Source of the DNA: Halopolyspora algeriensis
GTDB lineage: Bacteria > Actinomycetota > Actinomycetes > Mycobacteriales > Pseudonocardiaceae
DNA length: 64,000 nucleotides
Assembly: GCF_003337235.1 (NCBI RefSeq)
Contig: NZ_QPJC01000010.1
Coordinates: 62,001 to 126,000 of the forward strand
Direction of reading: 5' to 3'
Shown: one piece after another, positions 1 through 8,693 of the stretch
How the letters are laid out: each line of letters opens with the position of its first letter
Position numbering within the stretch: position 1 is the first letter of the stretch
The notes under the pieces: model-generated
What the model saw: the letters and a program-made list of their open reading frames with translations, nothing else
What the model was told of the DNA's origin: nothing
Databases searched by the model: none
Translations under genes and position numbers: made by a program

Positions 1-578
1 TTTCCGCACAGGTCGAGATCATGCTGGCCAACCGGGACACCGCCGCCGCGCGGAAAGCCGCCGACGAGCTGATCCGAACCACCACCACCGTGGGCGCTCG
101 ACCGTTGCGCGCCACCGCGATGCACGCGCGCGGGTCCGTACTGCTGGCCACGCACGAACCACGAGCCGCGGTGGCCGCACTGCGCGAAGCCTGCACGCTG
201 TGGTCGGAGCTGGACGTGCCGTACGAGGCAGCGCGCTCGCGTGTGCTGCTCGGATCCGCGCGACTTCTGTTGGGCGACGAGGATACGGCGCGTCTGGAGC
301 TGGACGCGGCCGAATCCGTGTTCCGGGCGCTCGGTGCCACACCGGATCTTCGACAACCGTCCCGAGCCCCCGGTGCCGCCTCGGCCGGAGAACTCACCGA
401 GCGGGAGCTGCAAGTGATCGCTCTCGTCTCGGCGGGCAAGTCCAACCGGGATATCGCCACGCAATTGGTCCTCAGCGAACACACCGTACGGCGCCACCTG
501 CAGAACGTCTTCGCCAAGTTGGGGGTGTCCTCCCGCGCGGCGGCGACCCGGTACGCGGTGCAACACAACCTGGTCTGA
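1..578 (+). CDS. LuxR-family transcriptional regulator, C-terminal part
   Basis: The reading frame is open from the left edge of the window, so the N-terminal part of this protein lies outside. The visible 190 or so residues form an alanine-rich helical region of TPR-like character followed by a LuxR-type helix-turn-helix in the last 65 residues (LTERELQVIALVSAGKSNRD, then a recognition helix containing SEHTVRRHLQNVFAKLGV). Large actinobacterial regulators of the LAL/MalT kind have this arrangement, with an upstream ATPase domain that cannot be seen here. The target genes are unknown. The next gene is on the same strand but 287 bases away and has its own ribosome binding site. Confidence 0.85.
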   Translation, partial: SAQVEIMLANRDTAAARKAADELIRTTTTVGARPLRATAMHARGSVLLATHEPRAAVAALREACTLWSELDVPYEAARSRVLLGSARLLLGDEDTARLELDAAESVFRALGATPDLRQPSRAPGAASAGELTERELQVIALVSAGKSNRDIATQLVLSEHTVRRHLQNVFAKLGVSSRAAATRYAVQHNLV

Positions 579-865
579 GCTCGGGCGTGGTACGAACGTG
601 CCATCCGCCCACCGTCAGTTGGTACGGCCGTGCGATGCCGGGCGGTCCGGCTCGCGCATAGTGTCGAGCACACCAGAACCGGAGGGCACCGCAGACCACA
701 GCGGGAAGATCCTTTCATCGACCCGCTACGGCCTCCGGTGCACGCGGTCGAGGGAACTCACATCACCATGCGGTTGCCATGCGACAGAAGGCGAGCGCTC
801 CGAGGGGCACACCCGATGGAATCGAAACGACCTTCACACGTGTGGTTCAAGCCAAGGAGGCGACG

Positions 866-1987
866 ATGAACGGGACAAACGGAACCGAGCAGGTTGAAAC
901 CGTTGTCGTCGGCGCGGGCCAGGCCGGCCTCGCCACCGGTTATCACCTGGCCAAGCAGAACAGATCGTTCGTGATCCTCGAATCGAACGCGAGGATCGGC
1001 GACAACTGGCGGTGCCACTGGGATTCGCTGCGTCTCTACAGTCCGGCGTTTACCTCACCACTTCCCGGATTGCGATTTCCGGCCGAGCGAATGGCCTTCC
1101 CCACCAAGGACGAGATGGCCGATTTTCTCGAGGACTACGCGACGGCCTTCGACCTACCGGTACGAACCGGGGTGCGGGTGACCAGGGTCGCCGCCGAACG
1201 TGGCGGATATGTCGTCACAACGGACAACGGCTCGCTGAGGTGCGACAACGTCGTGGTCGCTTCCGGCACTTTCGGCAGAACGCCCTGTGTTCCGGATTTC
1301 GCCGGCGACCTCGACCCGGACATCGTGCAGCTGCACTCCAGCGCCTACAAGAACCCCGGGCAACTCCGGCCGGGCCCGGTCTTGGTCGTGGGTGCAGGGC
1401 ACTCCGGAGGTGATGTCGCGTTCGAGGCGGGATCGGCCGGACATCCAACGGTGCTCAGCGGTCGGATTCACGGTGAGATCCCGTTCGATATCGAAGGCCG
1501 CTCGGCACACGTTCTCTTCCCGGTGCTGTTCTTCCTGGCCACGCATGTGTTCACGATCAGAACACCGATCGGGCGCAAGATGCGCCCGCAGGTCAGGGCA
1601 CACGGCGGCCCGCTGATCCGGGTGAAGCGCAGCGACCTCGAGCGCGTGGGGGTCGAGCTGGCCGGTGAACGCACGATCGGTACACGTGATGGGCGCCCCG
1701 TTCTGGCCGACGGTCGCGTACTCGACGTGACGAACATCGTGTGGTGCACCGGTTTCCGGCAGGACTTCTCCTGGATCGACCTGCCGGTGGTCGACGAGAG
1801 CGGATGGCCCCACGAACGACGAGGTGTCGCGGAGACATATCCCGGCTTGTACTTCGTCGGTCTTGCTTTCCAGTACGCGTTCGTGTCCATGCTCATCGGG
1901 GGCGTGGGACGGGATGCCGGTTATGTGGCCAAGCACATCGCCTCCCGTACGTCCAAGCGCACAACGAGAACTCCGATACCGGCATGA
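866..1987 (+). CDS. FAD/NAD(P)-binding flavin monooxygenase-like oxidoreductase
   Basis: The protein has 373 residues. The N-terminus carries an FAD-binding Rossmann motif (VVVGAGQAG, residues 13-21), and a second dinucleotide motif, VVGAGHSGGD, lies near residue 173 and would bind NADPH. This layout is that of the single-component flavin monooxygenases often annotated as CzcO-like or 'involved in K+ transport'. The substrate cannot be told. I chose the ATG at 866 because an AAGGAGG ribosome binding site precedes it; the frame stays open to 779 but the added residues look non-coding. It appears to be a single-gene transcript. Confidence 0.85.
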   Translation: MNGTNGTEQVETVVVGAGQAGLATGYHLAKQNRSFVILESNARIGDNWRCHWDSLRLYSPAFTSPLPGLRFPAERMAFPTKDEMADFLEDYATAFDLPVRTGVRVTRVAAERGGYVVTTDNGSLRCDNVVVASGTFGRTPCVPDFAGDLDPDIVQLHSSAYKNPGQLRPGPVLVVGAGHSGGDVAFEAGSAGHPTVLSGRIHGEIPFDIEGRSAHVLFPVLFFLATHVFTIRTPIGRKMRPQVRAHGGPLIRVKRSDLERVGVELAGERTIGTRDGRPVLADGRVLDVTNIVWCTGFRQDFSWIDLPVVDESGWPHERRGVAETYPGLYFVGLAFQYAFVSMLIGGVGRDAGYVAKHIASRTSKRTTRTPIPA

Positions 1988-2059
1988 TCCCGGCCGTTGC
2001 GAAGTGCGCACCGTTTCCGCTTTGGTGGACAGCCGAGGCCGGGGACGAGTGATCACCTG

Positions 2060-2326
2060 TCACGTGACGCCTTTGCGGCGCCGCCCGCGGGCGATCTGGC
2101 ACACGGTGGAGGGGTGGATGCCGTACTCGCGGGCCAGGACCGCCTGGGTGGGCGCGTCCGGGCCGGCCAGGCGTTCCCGGATGTCACGGACCTGCTCGTC
2201 GCTGAGCACCCGCCAGGGTTGCCCGGCACGGTGAACGTTCTCGCCGGGGCGGCGCAGCGGCGGGTTCCGGGCCCGCTTGCGAGCGCGGTATTCGCGGGCG
2301 GACTGGGCATTGGACTTCCGTGCCAT
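2060..2326 (-). CDS. small helix-turn-helix DNA-binding protein
   Basis: This 88-residue basic protein has a lysine/arginine-rich N-terminus (REYRARKRARNPP) and a C-terminal helix-turn-helix of the resolvase/Hin type (LAREYGIHPSTVCQIARGRR). Its ATG shares one base with the TGA of the upstream GGDEF gene (TGATG), so translational coupling is likely. Proteins of this kind occur on actinobacterial integrative elements, but nothing here shows its target. It is the last gene of the chain that starts with the DUF2975 gene at 3801. Confidence 0.65.
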   Translation of the reverse strand: MARKSNAQSAREYRARKRARNPPLRRPGENVHRAGQPWRVLSDEQVRDIRERLAGPDAPTQAVLAREYGIHPSTVCQIARGRRRKGVT

Positions 2327-2913
2327 CACGCCACCTCCGGGCGTCGGCGGCTCGGTGTCTTCTGCCGATACATGGCCCGGTCGGCCGGCTCGAGGAGGTC
2401 GTCGAGCCTGCTGCTTGCGGCGATGCCGCCCCCCACGCTGGCGGTGATGCTCAGGCGCCGACCGTCGAGATACAGGGGTGCGGCGAGGCTGTCGGCGACC
2501 TGCTGGGCGGTGTGGTGAGCCTGGATCCAGCACTGCGGGGTGTTGGGCAGGCGCCCGAGGTAGAGGGCGAACTCGTCGCCGGACAGCCGCACCGCCAGCT
2601 GCCCACGCTGCTGGTGACGATCCAGCCTGCGGGCGATTTCGACGAGCGCCCGGTCGCCGGTGCGGTGGCCGCAGGTGTCGTTGACGGTCTTGAACCCGTC
2701 GAGGTCGATCATGAGTGCGGCCGCGCATTCGCCCGGGCGTGCCGGGGTGCGGGTGACGGCTCGTTGCAGGCCGCTGCGGTTGGCCAGCCCGGTCAACGCA
2801 TCGGTGCGCAGCTGCCGGCGCAGCCGGCGCACGTGCAGGCCGGTAACCAGCAGGCCGGCCGAGCTGGCCAGGGTGGCGGCGGCCAGTGCCGCGGTGGGCT
2901 CGAGTGGGCTCAT
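2326..2913 (-). CDS. GGDEF-domain protein (diguanylate cyclase-like)
   Basis: The protein has 195 residues with a short hydrophobic N-terminal segment (residues 5-27) that could anchor it in the membrane, followed directly by a GGDEF domain: DALTGLANRSGL, then DLDGFKTVND, then the signature loop RLSGDEF and the C-terminal AMYRQK. The first glycine of GGDEF is serine. SGDEF is found in some active cyclases, so activity is possible but not certain. No RxxD inhibitory site stands five residues before the loop. It overlaps the small ORF upstream (ATGA) and the HTH gene downstream (TGATG). Confidence 0.8.
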   Translation of the reverse strand: MSPLEPTAALAAATLASSAGLLVTGLHVRRLRRQLRTDALTGLANRSGLQRAVTRTPARPGECAAALMIDLDGFKTVNDTCGHRTGDRALVEIARRLDRHQQRGQLAVRLSGDEFALYLGRLPNTPQCWIQAHHTAQQVADSLAAPLYLDGRRLSITASVGGGIAASSRLDDLLEPADRAMYRQKTPSRRRPEVA

Positions 2914-3068
2914 AGCACACCTCCGTCCGGGCCGGCGAGATCGATGTGCAGCTCGGTGCAGACCCGTCCCAACGCGGTGTTCCCACGGTTCGGCTGAAAA
3001 TCACCGACCTCGTCCACTACGGAGCGGACGTCTCGGCCCTGGCCACCGTCTCCGACGGCCGGCGTCAC
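2910..3068 (-). CDS. small hypothetical ORF coupled to its neighbours
   Basis: This 52-codon frame starts with GTG overlapping the stop of the XRE gene (GTGA) and ends with a TGA overlapping the GGDEF start codon (ATGA). Its second half (DEVGDFQPNRGNTALGRVC and the following residues) looks like real protein, whereas the first residues look less so. It may be a true small gene, or the tail of a longer gene truncated where the GGDEF-HTH pair was joined to the XRE gene. I do not recognise a family. Confidence 0.4.
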   Translation of the reverse strand: MTPAVGDGGQGRDVRSVVDEVGDFQPNRGNTALGRVCTELHIDLAGPDGGVL

Positions 3069-3286
3069 CCGTCCGCGGCGTCCTCGGCCTCCCAGCGCAG
3101 CAGGTCTCCCGGATGGCACTCGAGCGCCTCGCAGAGCGCGGCGAGCGTCGCGAAGCGCACCGCCTTGGCACGGCCGTTCTTGAGTACTGCCAGGTTGGCG
3201 GGCGTGATCCCAACGCGGTCGGCGAGTTCGCCCACGGACATCTTCCGCTTGGCCAGCATCACGTCGATGTCGACGGCGATCGGCAT
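3065..3286 (-). CDS. XRE-family small transcriptional regulator (YozG-like)
   Basis: The protein has 73 residues and is almost entirely one Cro/C1-type helix-turn-helix: MSVGELADRVGITPANLAVL with the following helix KNGRAKAVRFATLAALCEAL, ending HPGDLLRWE. Proteins of this size and sequence are the usual partner of DUF2975 membrane proteins, and here the gene overlaps the DUF2975 gene by one base (TGATG). The partner arrangement suggests that it regulates the shared operon, probably at the inverted repeat just upstream of the DUF2975 start. Confidence 0.85.
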   Translation of the reverse strand: MPIAVDIDVMLAKRKMSVGELADRVGITPANLAVLKNGRAKAVRFATLAALCEALECHPGDLLRWEAEDAADG

Positions 3287-3801
3287 CAGATCACCTCTTC
3301 CAGCTCGGCCTGCAGCTGCGCCGCCTCGACGTCGCGCGCGACGGCCTGAGCGAGCAGCATCCGCAGCACGAGCACGATGAGCGCGACCCCCAGGATTGCC
3401 ACGACAGCCCCGCACATCAGCAGGACCACGCCCGGGGCGACGGCGTCACCCGGCACCACGTGGTTCGCCGAGGCCAGCAGGACCGCGAGCGCGAACACCA
3501 GGAGGGCGGCCGCCACGATCGCGCCGATCACGACGTGCACGTATCGGAAGGCGGCGTGGGAGAACACGGTTCCGCGTCGCACCATCGTCACCAGCCGCCA
3601 CACGCAGACCAGGACGACCTGGACCGCCACGATGCCCAGCACCGTGATCACGAGGAGCGGGGTGCGCAGGTACGCGAGGGCCGCGCTGAGCTCGGTCATG
3701 TCGATGGCCAGCAGCGGCACCATCACTGCCTGCACGAACACCGAGCCGGCGAGCAGCACCACGAGCACGACGCGCAGCGCAAGCACTGTCAGCTTTCCCA
3801 T
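3286..3801 (-). CDS. DUF2975 four-helix membrane protein
   Basis: The protein has 171 residues with four hydrophobic segments (about residues 7-30, 48-70, 93-115 and 125-152) and a conserved FSHAAFRYVH loop, as in DUF2975 proteins of actinobacteria and firmicutes. The role of the family is not established. Pairing with a small XRE regulator is the rule and holds here. The start at 3801 is set by a strong AAGGAGAG ribosome binding site. It is the first gene of the minus-strand chain running to 2060. Confidence 0.8.
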   Translation of the reverse strand: MGKLTVLALRVVLVVLLAGSVFVQAVMVPLLAIDMTELSAALAYLRTPLLVITVLGIVAVQVVLVCVWRLVTMVRRGTVFSHAAFRYVHVVIGAIVAAALLVFALAVLLASANHVVPGDAVAPGVVLLMCGAVVAILGVALIVLVLRMLLAQAVARDVEAAQLQAELEEVI

Positions 3802-3833
3802 CGTCTCTCCTTCGATCGAGTCACGATGGAAAT

Positions 3834-3850
3834 CTATCGACATTCGATAG
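3834..3850. promoter_or_regulatory. inverted repeat upstream of DUF2975/XRE operon
   Basis: CTATCGA-cat-TCGATAG is a perfect 7-base inverted repeat 33 bases upstream of the DUF2975 start codon. The position overlaps the expected promoter, so it is a good candidate operator for the co-transcribed XRE regulator. The link to that regulator is inferred. Confidence 0.5.
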
Positions 3851-3966
3851 GCGTGGCAAGAGTCGAGGTAGCCGGTGAGGTGGGACTCCGGCACGAACTC
3901 GTGACTCGGCGCTCCGGAGTCCGTCGTCAAAGATCACCAGGTGCTCCAACGACCGGCTTCAGTGCG

Positions 3967-4920
3967 TCACGAGCGCAGGGATTCGGAGGGCGACATTCCG
4001 TACTTGCTTCGATACGCCGCAGCGAATCTCCCGGTGTGCGTGAACCCCCATCGTGCCGCGACCTCGGCGACGGTTGTCGAATCGTTGGCCTTCGTCAGGT
4101 CTTCGTGGGCGTGCGCGAGACGGATGTTCCTGAGGCAGACCACAGGGGTCGTGCCGACATACTGCTGGAACCCTTCCTGGAGACGCCGCACGCTCACCTC
4201 GGCGACTTCGGCCATGTCAGCGACCGTCCACGGACGAGCAGGATCGTCGTGCATCTGATCGAGCACCCGGTTGACGATGCGCGGACGAGCGGGCGGCGTG
4301 GTTTCGAGGTCCGGAGTGACCGCGAGGATGAATCCGGTCGCGATGGTGCTGGCGATCTGCTTCTTCATCAGATCGCTGCTCAGCAGGTCTCTCATGTGCG
4401 GCAGGTCGTTGGAGAGCATCCGCACGAAGTGCATCCAGCTTCTGGTTGCCGCTGTCCGGGGATCGATGTGGGAAGGCACGTCGACCTTGCGGTGCACCGG
4501 GGAGGCCAGCACTCGCTCCATCTCTCGCTCGAGGCTGAAGCGATCAAACTTCACCCCGACGACCGTGCAATCCTGCGACCAGCGGGTAATGGGGGTTGCG
4601 ATGTTCGGTTGGAAGACCGTGCCTTCCCCTTCACCGGAGACGACTTTCTCTCCTTCGTGCGCTGACTCGAGGAATCCCGCCATCGGCATGTTCACCTCGT
4701 AGGCGTCCGGGTAGTCACAGTCGATGGCGACCTCGGCGCCCCAGCCGATCCGACCGATCGTCACGGAACCCAGATCGGCAGTACGCATCGAAAGATCGAG
4801 GCGGTCCGCAGGCGAAAGCAGTTTCAGCTCGTGCGGGAAGTAGGCACCCGAGACCGCCCTGGCAGCCTCGTTCCAGTCGTGCGTGTCCATCGCGCTGATG
4901 ACCTCGGGGGACGTGCTCAC
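3967..4920 (-). CDS. AraC-family transcriptional regulator, probable gcoAB activator
   Basis: The protein has 317 residues. The N-terminal two thirds resembles the AraC-binding-like (cupin-type) domain, and the C-terminal 100 residues carry the two helix-turn-helix motifs of AraC/XylS, including GTTPVVCLRNIRLAHAHEDL and WGFTHTGRFAAAYRSKYG. The GTG at 4920 is chosen because GAGGAGG lies seven bases before it. It is transcribed away from the P450 gene at 5211, with a 290-base intergenic region between. Regulators of aromatic-catabolic P450 genes are commonly placed this way, so control of gcoAB by an aromatic inducer is the likely role. Confidence 0.85.
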   Translation of the reverse strand: MSTSPEVISAMDTHDWNEAARAVSGAYFPHELKLLSPADRLDLSMRTADLGSVTIGRIGWGAEVAIDCDYPDAYEVNMPMAGFLESAHEGEKVVSGEGEGTVFQPNIATPITRWSQDCTVVGVKFDRFSLEREMERVLASPVHRKVDVPSHIDPRTAATRSWMHFVRMLSNDLPHMRDLLSSDLMKKQIASTIATGFILAVTPDLETTPPARPRIVNRVLDQMHDDPARPWTVADMAEVAEVSVRRLQEGFQQYVGTTPVVCLRNIRLAHAHEDLTKANDSTTVAEVAARWGFTHTGRFAAAYRSKYGMSPSESLRS

Positions 4921-5106
4921 TACGTCGCCTCCTCTCACCCCAAGCTTCCGCACTCCGTTTCCATCGCCTCAGCAGCATTCAACCGCGTGACACCCGTCAC
5001 CAAAAGGTGTACTGAGAGCCGGAACATAGTTCGCCGCGCTTTTTGTACCTCCCTCGCGCTCGCCGGATCGACGGCCGATGAGGTCGCGTGGTCTTCTTCC
5101 TGCTAC

Positions 5107-5135
5107 CGCATAGCGGCATAGCAATACGCATAGCG
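5107..5135. promoter_or_regulatory. direct repeats in the araC-gcoA intergenic region
   Basis: Two exact copies of CGCATAGCG start at 5107 and 5127, 20 bases apart, with a third near copy GGCATAGCA at 5115. They lie 76-104 bases upstream of the P450 start codon. Direct repeats about two helical turns apart are typical of AraC-family binding sites, so this is a candidate activator site for the regulator at 3967-4920. Confidence 0.45.
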
Positions 5136-5210
5136 GTCACCGCTGCTGATCAGCTCGATGGTGCCTCTGCCAAGCACGGTCGGGCCACGCACTACCAAGG
5201 GAGCAGGTCC

Positions 5211-6431
5211 ATGACCACGACGAGCCCGGACTGGATCGCCGACATCACGATGGAGGAGCTCGAGCAGAACCCGTATCCGTTCTACGAGCGCCTGCGCACA
5301 GAAGCGCCGCTGGCCTACGTTCCGGCACTCGGTTGTCACGTGGCCTCGACCAAGGAGATGTGCAAGCGCATCGCCGGCGCCGACGACGGGGACTTCGAAG
5401 GCGTCATCACCCCGGCGGGCAGGCGCACCTTCGGGGATCCGGCGGTGCTCGACGCCAACGGCGAGCAGCACGACGAGCTGCGCGCCATGGTCGATCCCGG
5501 CCTGCAGCCCAGCCAGGTCGACCGCTACGTCGACGGCCTGGCACGACCCATCGCGCGCCGCTACCTCGAGCAGTTCGAGAACGACGGCCACGCTGATCTG
5601 GTCGCCCAGTTCTGCGAGCCTGTCAGCGTCCGCAGCCTCGGCGATCTGATGGGACTGCAGTCGGTGAGCTCGGACAAGCTGCGGGAGTGGTTCCGCAAGC
5701 TCAACGTGTCGTTCACCAACGCGGGAGTGGACGCCGACGGCAACTTCGCCAATCCGGACGGGTTCATCCCGGGTGACGAGGCCAAGGCCGAGATTCGCGA
5801 GATCCTCGACCCGCTGCTGGACAAGTGGACGGTCGAGCCCGACGACAGCGCGCTGTCCCACTGGTTGCACGATGGTATGCCCGAAGGGCAGGTGCGCGAC
5901 CGGGAGACCATCTACCCGAACGTGTTCGTGTATCTGCTCGGCGCGATGCAGGAACCGGGCCACGCGATGGCCTCCACCATCGCCGGGCTGCTCACCCGTC
6001 CGGACCAGCTGGAGCGGGTGATCGACGACCCCTCGCTGATCCGCCGGGCGATCACCGAAGCCGTGCGCTGGACCTCGCCCATCTGGTCGGCCACCGCACG
6101 GCGCAGCACCAAGGACCTGACCATCGACGGCGTCGAGCTGCCTGCCGGCTCGGTGGTGATGATGTCCTACGGCTCGGCCAATCACGACGAGAACGACTAC
6201 GACGGTCCGTCCCGGTACGACCTGGACCGCACGCCGATCCCGAACCTGGCCTTCGGTGCGGGCAAGCATGCCTGCGCGGGCACCTACTTCGCCACCGAGG
6301 TCGTCCGGATCGGCCTGGAGGAACTGTTCGAGGCCATCCCCAACCTCGAGTCCAATACCGACTCCGAGACGGACTACTGGGGATGGGGCTTCCGCAGCCC
6401 GCTGGAAGTGCCCGTCACGTGGGAAGTGTGA
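5211..6431 (+). CDS. gcoA: cytochrome P450 aromatic O-demethylase (GcoA, CYP255A type)
   Basis: The protein has 406 residues and closely follows the Amycolatopsis guaiacol O-demethylase GcoA as I remember it, including long shared blocks such as [14 protein letters not shown] and [15 protein letters not shown]. The heme loop is [10 protein letters not shown] with the thiolate ligand Cys355, the ExxR motif is EAVR, and the I-helix has QEPGH in place of the usual acid-threonine pair, as in GcoA. Phe74, Phe168 and Phe394 match the three phenylalanines of the GcoA aromatic pocket (75, 169, 395). The expected reaction is removal of the O-methyl group of guaiacol-like aromatics, giving catechol and formaldehyde. 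An AAGGGAGCAGG ribosome binding site fixes the ATG. Confidence 0.92.
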   Translation: MTTTSPDWIADITMEELEQNPYPFYERLRTEAPLAYVPALGCHVASTKEMCKRIAGADDGDFEGVITPAGRRTFGDPAVLDANGEQHDELRAMVDPGLQPSQVDRYVDGLARPIARRYLEQFENDGHADLVAQFCEPVSVRSLGDLMGLQSVSSDKLREWFRKLNVSFTNAGVDADGNFANPDGFIPGDEAKAEIREILDPLLDKWTVEPDDSALSHWLHDGMPEGQVRDRETIYPNVFVYLLGAMQEPGHAMASTIAGLLTRPDQLERVIDDPSLIRRAITEAVRWTSPIWSATARRSTKDLTIDGVELPAGSVVMMSYGSANHDENDYDGPSRYDLDRTPIPNLAFGAGKHACAGTYFATEVVRIGLEELFEAIPNLESNTDSETDYWGWGFRSPLEVPVTWEV

Positions 6432-6506
6432 CGGTCGACGGCCGAGTCGGGGTCCGGCGCGGTGGCACACCGGACCCCGGCATCACCGGACAGAAAGGAC
6501 GCACCG

Positions 6507-7544
6507 ATGAGCGATACTCACGAGATCCGGATCAGCACGCTGGAAAAGTCCACGTCCTGCTCCGACGATCAGCCCGTTCTCGAGTCGTTCCTGCGGGAGG
6601 GCATCTGGCTGCCGCACTCGTGCACCCAGGGCACCTGCGGCACCTGCAAGATGAAAGTGCTGGAAGGCGAGATCGACCACCGCGACTCCTCGGAATACAC
6701 GCTCACACCCGAGGAGCGGGACGCCGGCATCGCACTGGGCTGTCAGGCCACACCGCGCTCGAGCCTGGTACTGGAGCCGGTCGAACAGCTCGATCCCGAC
6801 GACGGTGTGGTGCGCCATCCGCTCAAGGACGTCACCGGCACCGTGGTGACACTCGACGACATCGCACGCGACATCCGCCGACTGGTCGTCGAACTCGACG
6901 AGCCGATGAACTTCAACGCCGGGCAGTACGCCGAGATCAAGGTGCCGGGCACCGACGTGACAAGGCAGTACTCCATGGCCAACCCACCGTCGCAGACCGA
7001 CCGGCTGGAGTTCCACATCAAGCGCACCCCGGGCGGTATCGCCACCGACGGTTGGATGTTCCGGGAAATGCAGCGAGGAGATCGTGTCGAGCTCAAGGGT
7101 CCCCTCGGAGACTTCGGCATGAACACCCCGCAGGAAGAGCCGGCCATCCTGATCGCAGGCGGAACCGGTCTGGCCCCCCTGAAGTCGATCGTGCAGCACG
7201 CGCTCGCCGACGAACTGGCGCCGCAGCTGTACCTCTATCAAGGCGGCCGCACCCGCCAGGACCTCTACGACACGGAGTTCTTCCACCGGCTGGAGCAGCA
7301 GCACGAGCAGTTCACCTACCGTCCCTGCCTCAGCGAACAGGAGTGGGACGGCGCGACAGGCATGGTCACCGATGCGGTGCTGGAAGACTTCACCTCGTGC
7401 AAGGGTCTCAGCGCCTACCTGTGCGGCCCGCCACCCATGGTGGAAGCCGGGGTCAAGGCGCTCAAGCGACGGCGCATGGCTCCCCGCAAGATCTTCCGGG
7501 AGGAGTTCCTCGACGCCTCGCACACCGCTGCCGCGGTGAGCTGA
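6507..7544 (+). CDS. gcoB: GcoB-type reductase: ferredoxin, FAD and NADH domains in one chain
   Basis: The protein has 345 residues. The N-terminal plant-type 2Fe-2S domain has its four cysteines at 39, 44, 47 and 79 (SCTQGTCGTC and ALGCQ). The FAD domain follows with the RQYSMANP motif, and the NADH domain has IAGGTGLAPLKSI and the C-terminal YLCGPPPMVEAGV. This three-domain order is that of GcoB, which passes electrons from NADH to GcoA in a two-component P450 system. The gene starts 75 bases after gcoA and surely shares its transcript. A GAAAGGA ribosome binding site precedes the ATG. Confidence 0.92.
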   Translation: MSDTHEIRISTLEKSTSCSDDQPVLESFLREGIWLPHSCTQGTCGTCKMKVLEGEIDHRDSSEYTLTPEERDAGIALGCQATPRSSLVLEPVEQLDPDDGVVRHPLKDVTGTVVTLDDIARDIRRLVVELDEPMNFNAGQYAEIKVPGTDVTRQYSMANPPSQTDRLEFHIKRTPGGIATDGWMFREMQRGDRVELKGPLGDFGMNTPQEEPAILIAGGTGLAPLKSIVQHALADELAPQLYLYQGGRTRQDLYDTEFFHRLEQQHEQFTYRPCLSEQEWDGATGMVTDAVLEDFTSCKGLSAYLCGPPPMVEAGVKALKRRRMAPRKIFREEFLDASHTAAAVS

Positions 7545-7610
7545 CGGCATCGAGCTCCCCACTTTTCCACTCGTCACCGCGACGAATCAGCTCTTTTCGA
7601 GAGGAGAACA

Positions 7611-8693
7611 ATGACCGAGGCACGTGCTGCCGTGGCCATGGCCAAAGGCGAGCCGGTCGAGGTGACCACGATCCATGTTCCTGACCCCGGACCGGGGGAG
7701 GCCGTGGTGCGGGTGCAGGCCTGCGGGGTCTGCCATACGGATCTGCACTACCGCGAGGGTGGGATCAACGACGAGTTTCCGTTCCTGCTCGGGCACGAGG
7801 CCGCCGGGGTTGTGGAGTCCGTCGGTGCCGGGGTCGAGGATGTGGCCGAGGGTGATTTCGTCGTGCTCAACTGGCGCGCGGTGTGCGGAGTGTGCCGGGC
7901 GTGCAAGCGCGGCGAACCCTGGTACTGCTTCGACACGCACAACGCCGCCCAGCCGATGACCCTGCAGGACGGCACGCCGCTGTCGCCGGCGTTGGGCATC
8001 GGCGCGTTCGCCGAACGCACCCTGGTGCACTCCGGGCAGTGCACCAGGGTCGATCCGACCGCGCGGCCCGCGGTGGCCGGGCTGCTCGGCTGCGGGGTCA
8101 TGGCCGGGATCGGCTCGACGATCAACACCGGTCAGATCACCCGTGGTGATTCGGTGGCGGTCATCGGCTGCGGCGGCGTCGGGACCGGTGCTATAGCCGG
8201 CGCCCACCTGGCCGGCGCGGCGAAAACCATCGCAGTCGACACCGATCCAAAGAAACTTGACTGGGCCGTTGAGCTGGGTGCGACTCACACAATCAACGCC
8301 ACCGAGACCGACACCGTGGAAGCCGTTCGCGAGCTCACCGGCGGCAACGGTGCCGACGTGGTCATCGAGGCCGTCGGCAGGCCCGAAACCTACAAGCAGG
8401 CCTTCTACGCCCGCGACCTGGCCGGAACGGTGGTACTGGTGGGTGTTCCCACTCCCGAGATGCAGCTGGAGCTGCCTCTGCTGGACGTATTCGCTCGGGG
8501 TGGTGCGTTGAAGTCCAGCTGGTACGGCGACTGCCTACCCAGCCGGGACTTCCCGATGCTGGTCGATCTGTACCAGCAGGGCCGGTTGCCGCTGGAGAAG
8601 TTCGTCTCCGAGGAGATCGCTCTCGACGAGGTCGAGCAGGCGTTCACCAAGATGGAGCACGGCGAGGTGCTGCGTTCGGTGGTGATGCTGTGA
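7611..8693 (+). CDS. mscR: S-(hydroxymethyl)mycothiol dehydrogenase
   Basis: This 360-residue zinc alcohol dehydrogenase has catalytic-zinc elements CGVCHTDLH and GHEAAG, a structural-zinc cluster ([15 protein letters not shown]) and an NAD motif (GCGGVGTG). Length and sequence fit the mycothiol-dependent formaldehyde dehydrogenase of actinobacteria, which oxidises the adduct of formaldehyde and mycothiol to S-formylmycothiol with NAD. Its position right after gcoAB fits removal of the formaldehyde released by O-demethylation. It has a clear GAGAGGAG ribosome binding site and overlaps the next gene (TGATG). Confidence 0.92.
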   Translation: MTEARAAVAMAKGEPVEVTTIHVPDPGPGEAVVRVQACGVCHTDLHYREGGINDEFPFLLGHEAAGVVESVGAGVEDVAEGDFVVLNWRAVCGVCRACKRGEPWYCFDTHNAAQPMTLQDGTPLSPALGIGAFAERTLVHSGQCTRVDPTARPAVAGLLGCGVMAGIGSTINTGQITRGDSVAVIGCGGVGTGAIAGAHLAGAAKTIAVDTDPKKLDWAVELGATHTINATETDTVEAVRELTGGNGADVVIEAVGRPETYKQAFYARDLAGTVVLVGVPTPEMQLELPLLDVFARGGALKSSWYGDCLPSRDFPMLVDLYQQGRLPLEKFVSEEIALDEVEQAFTKMEHGEVLRSVVML

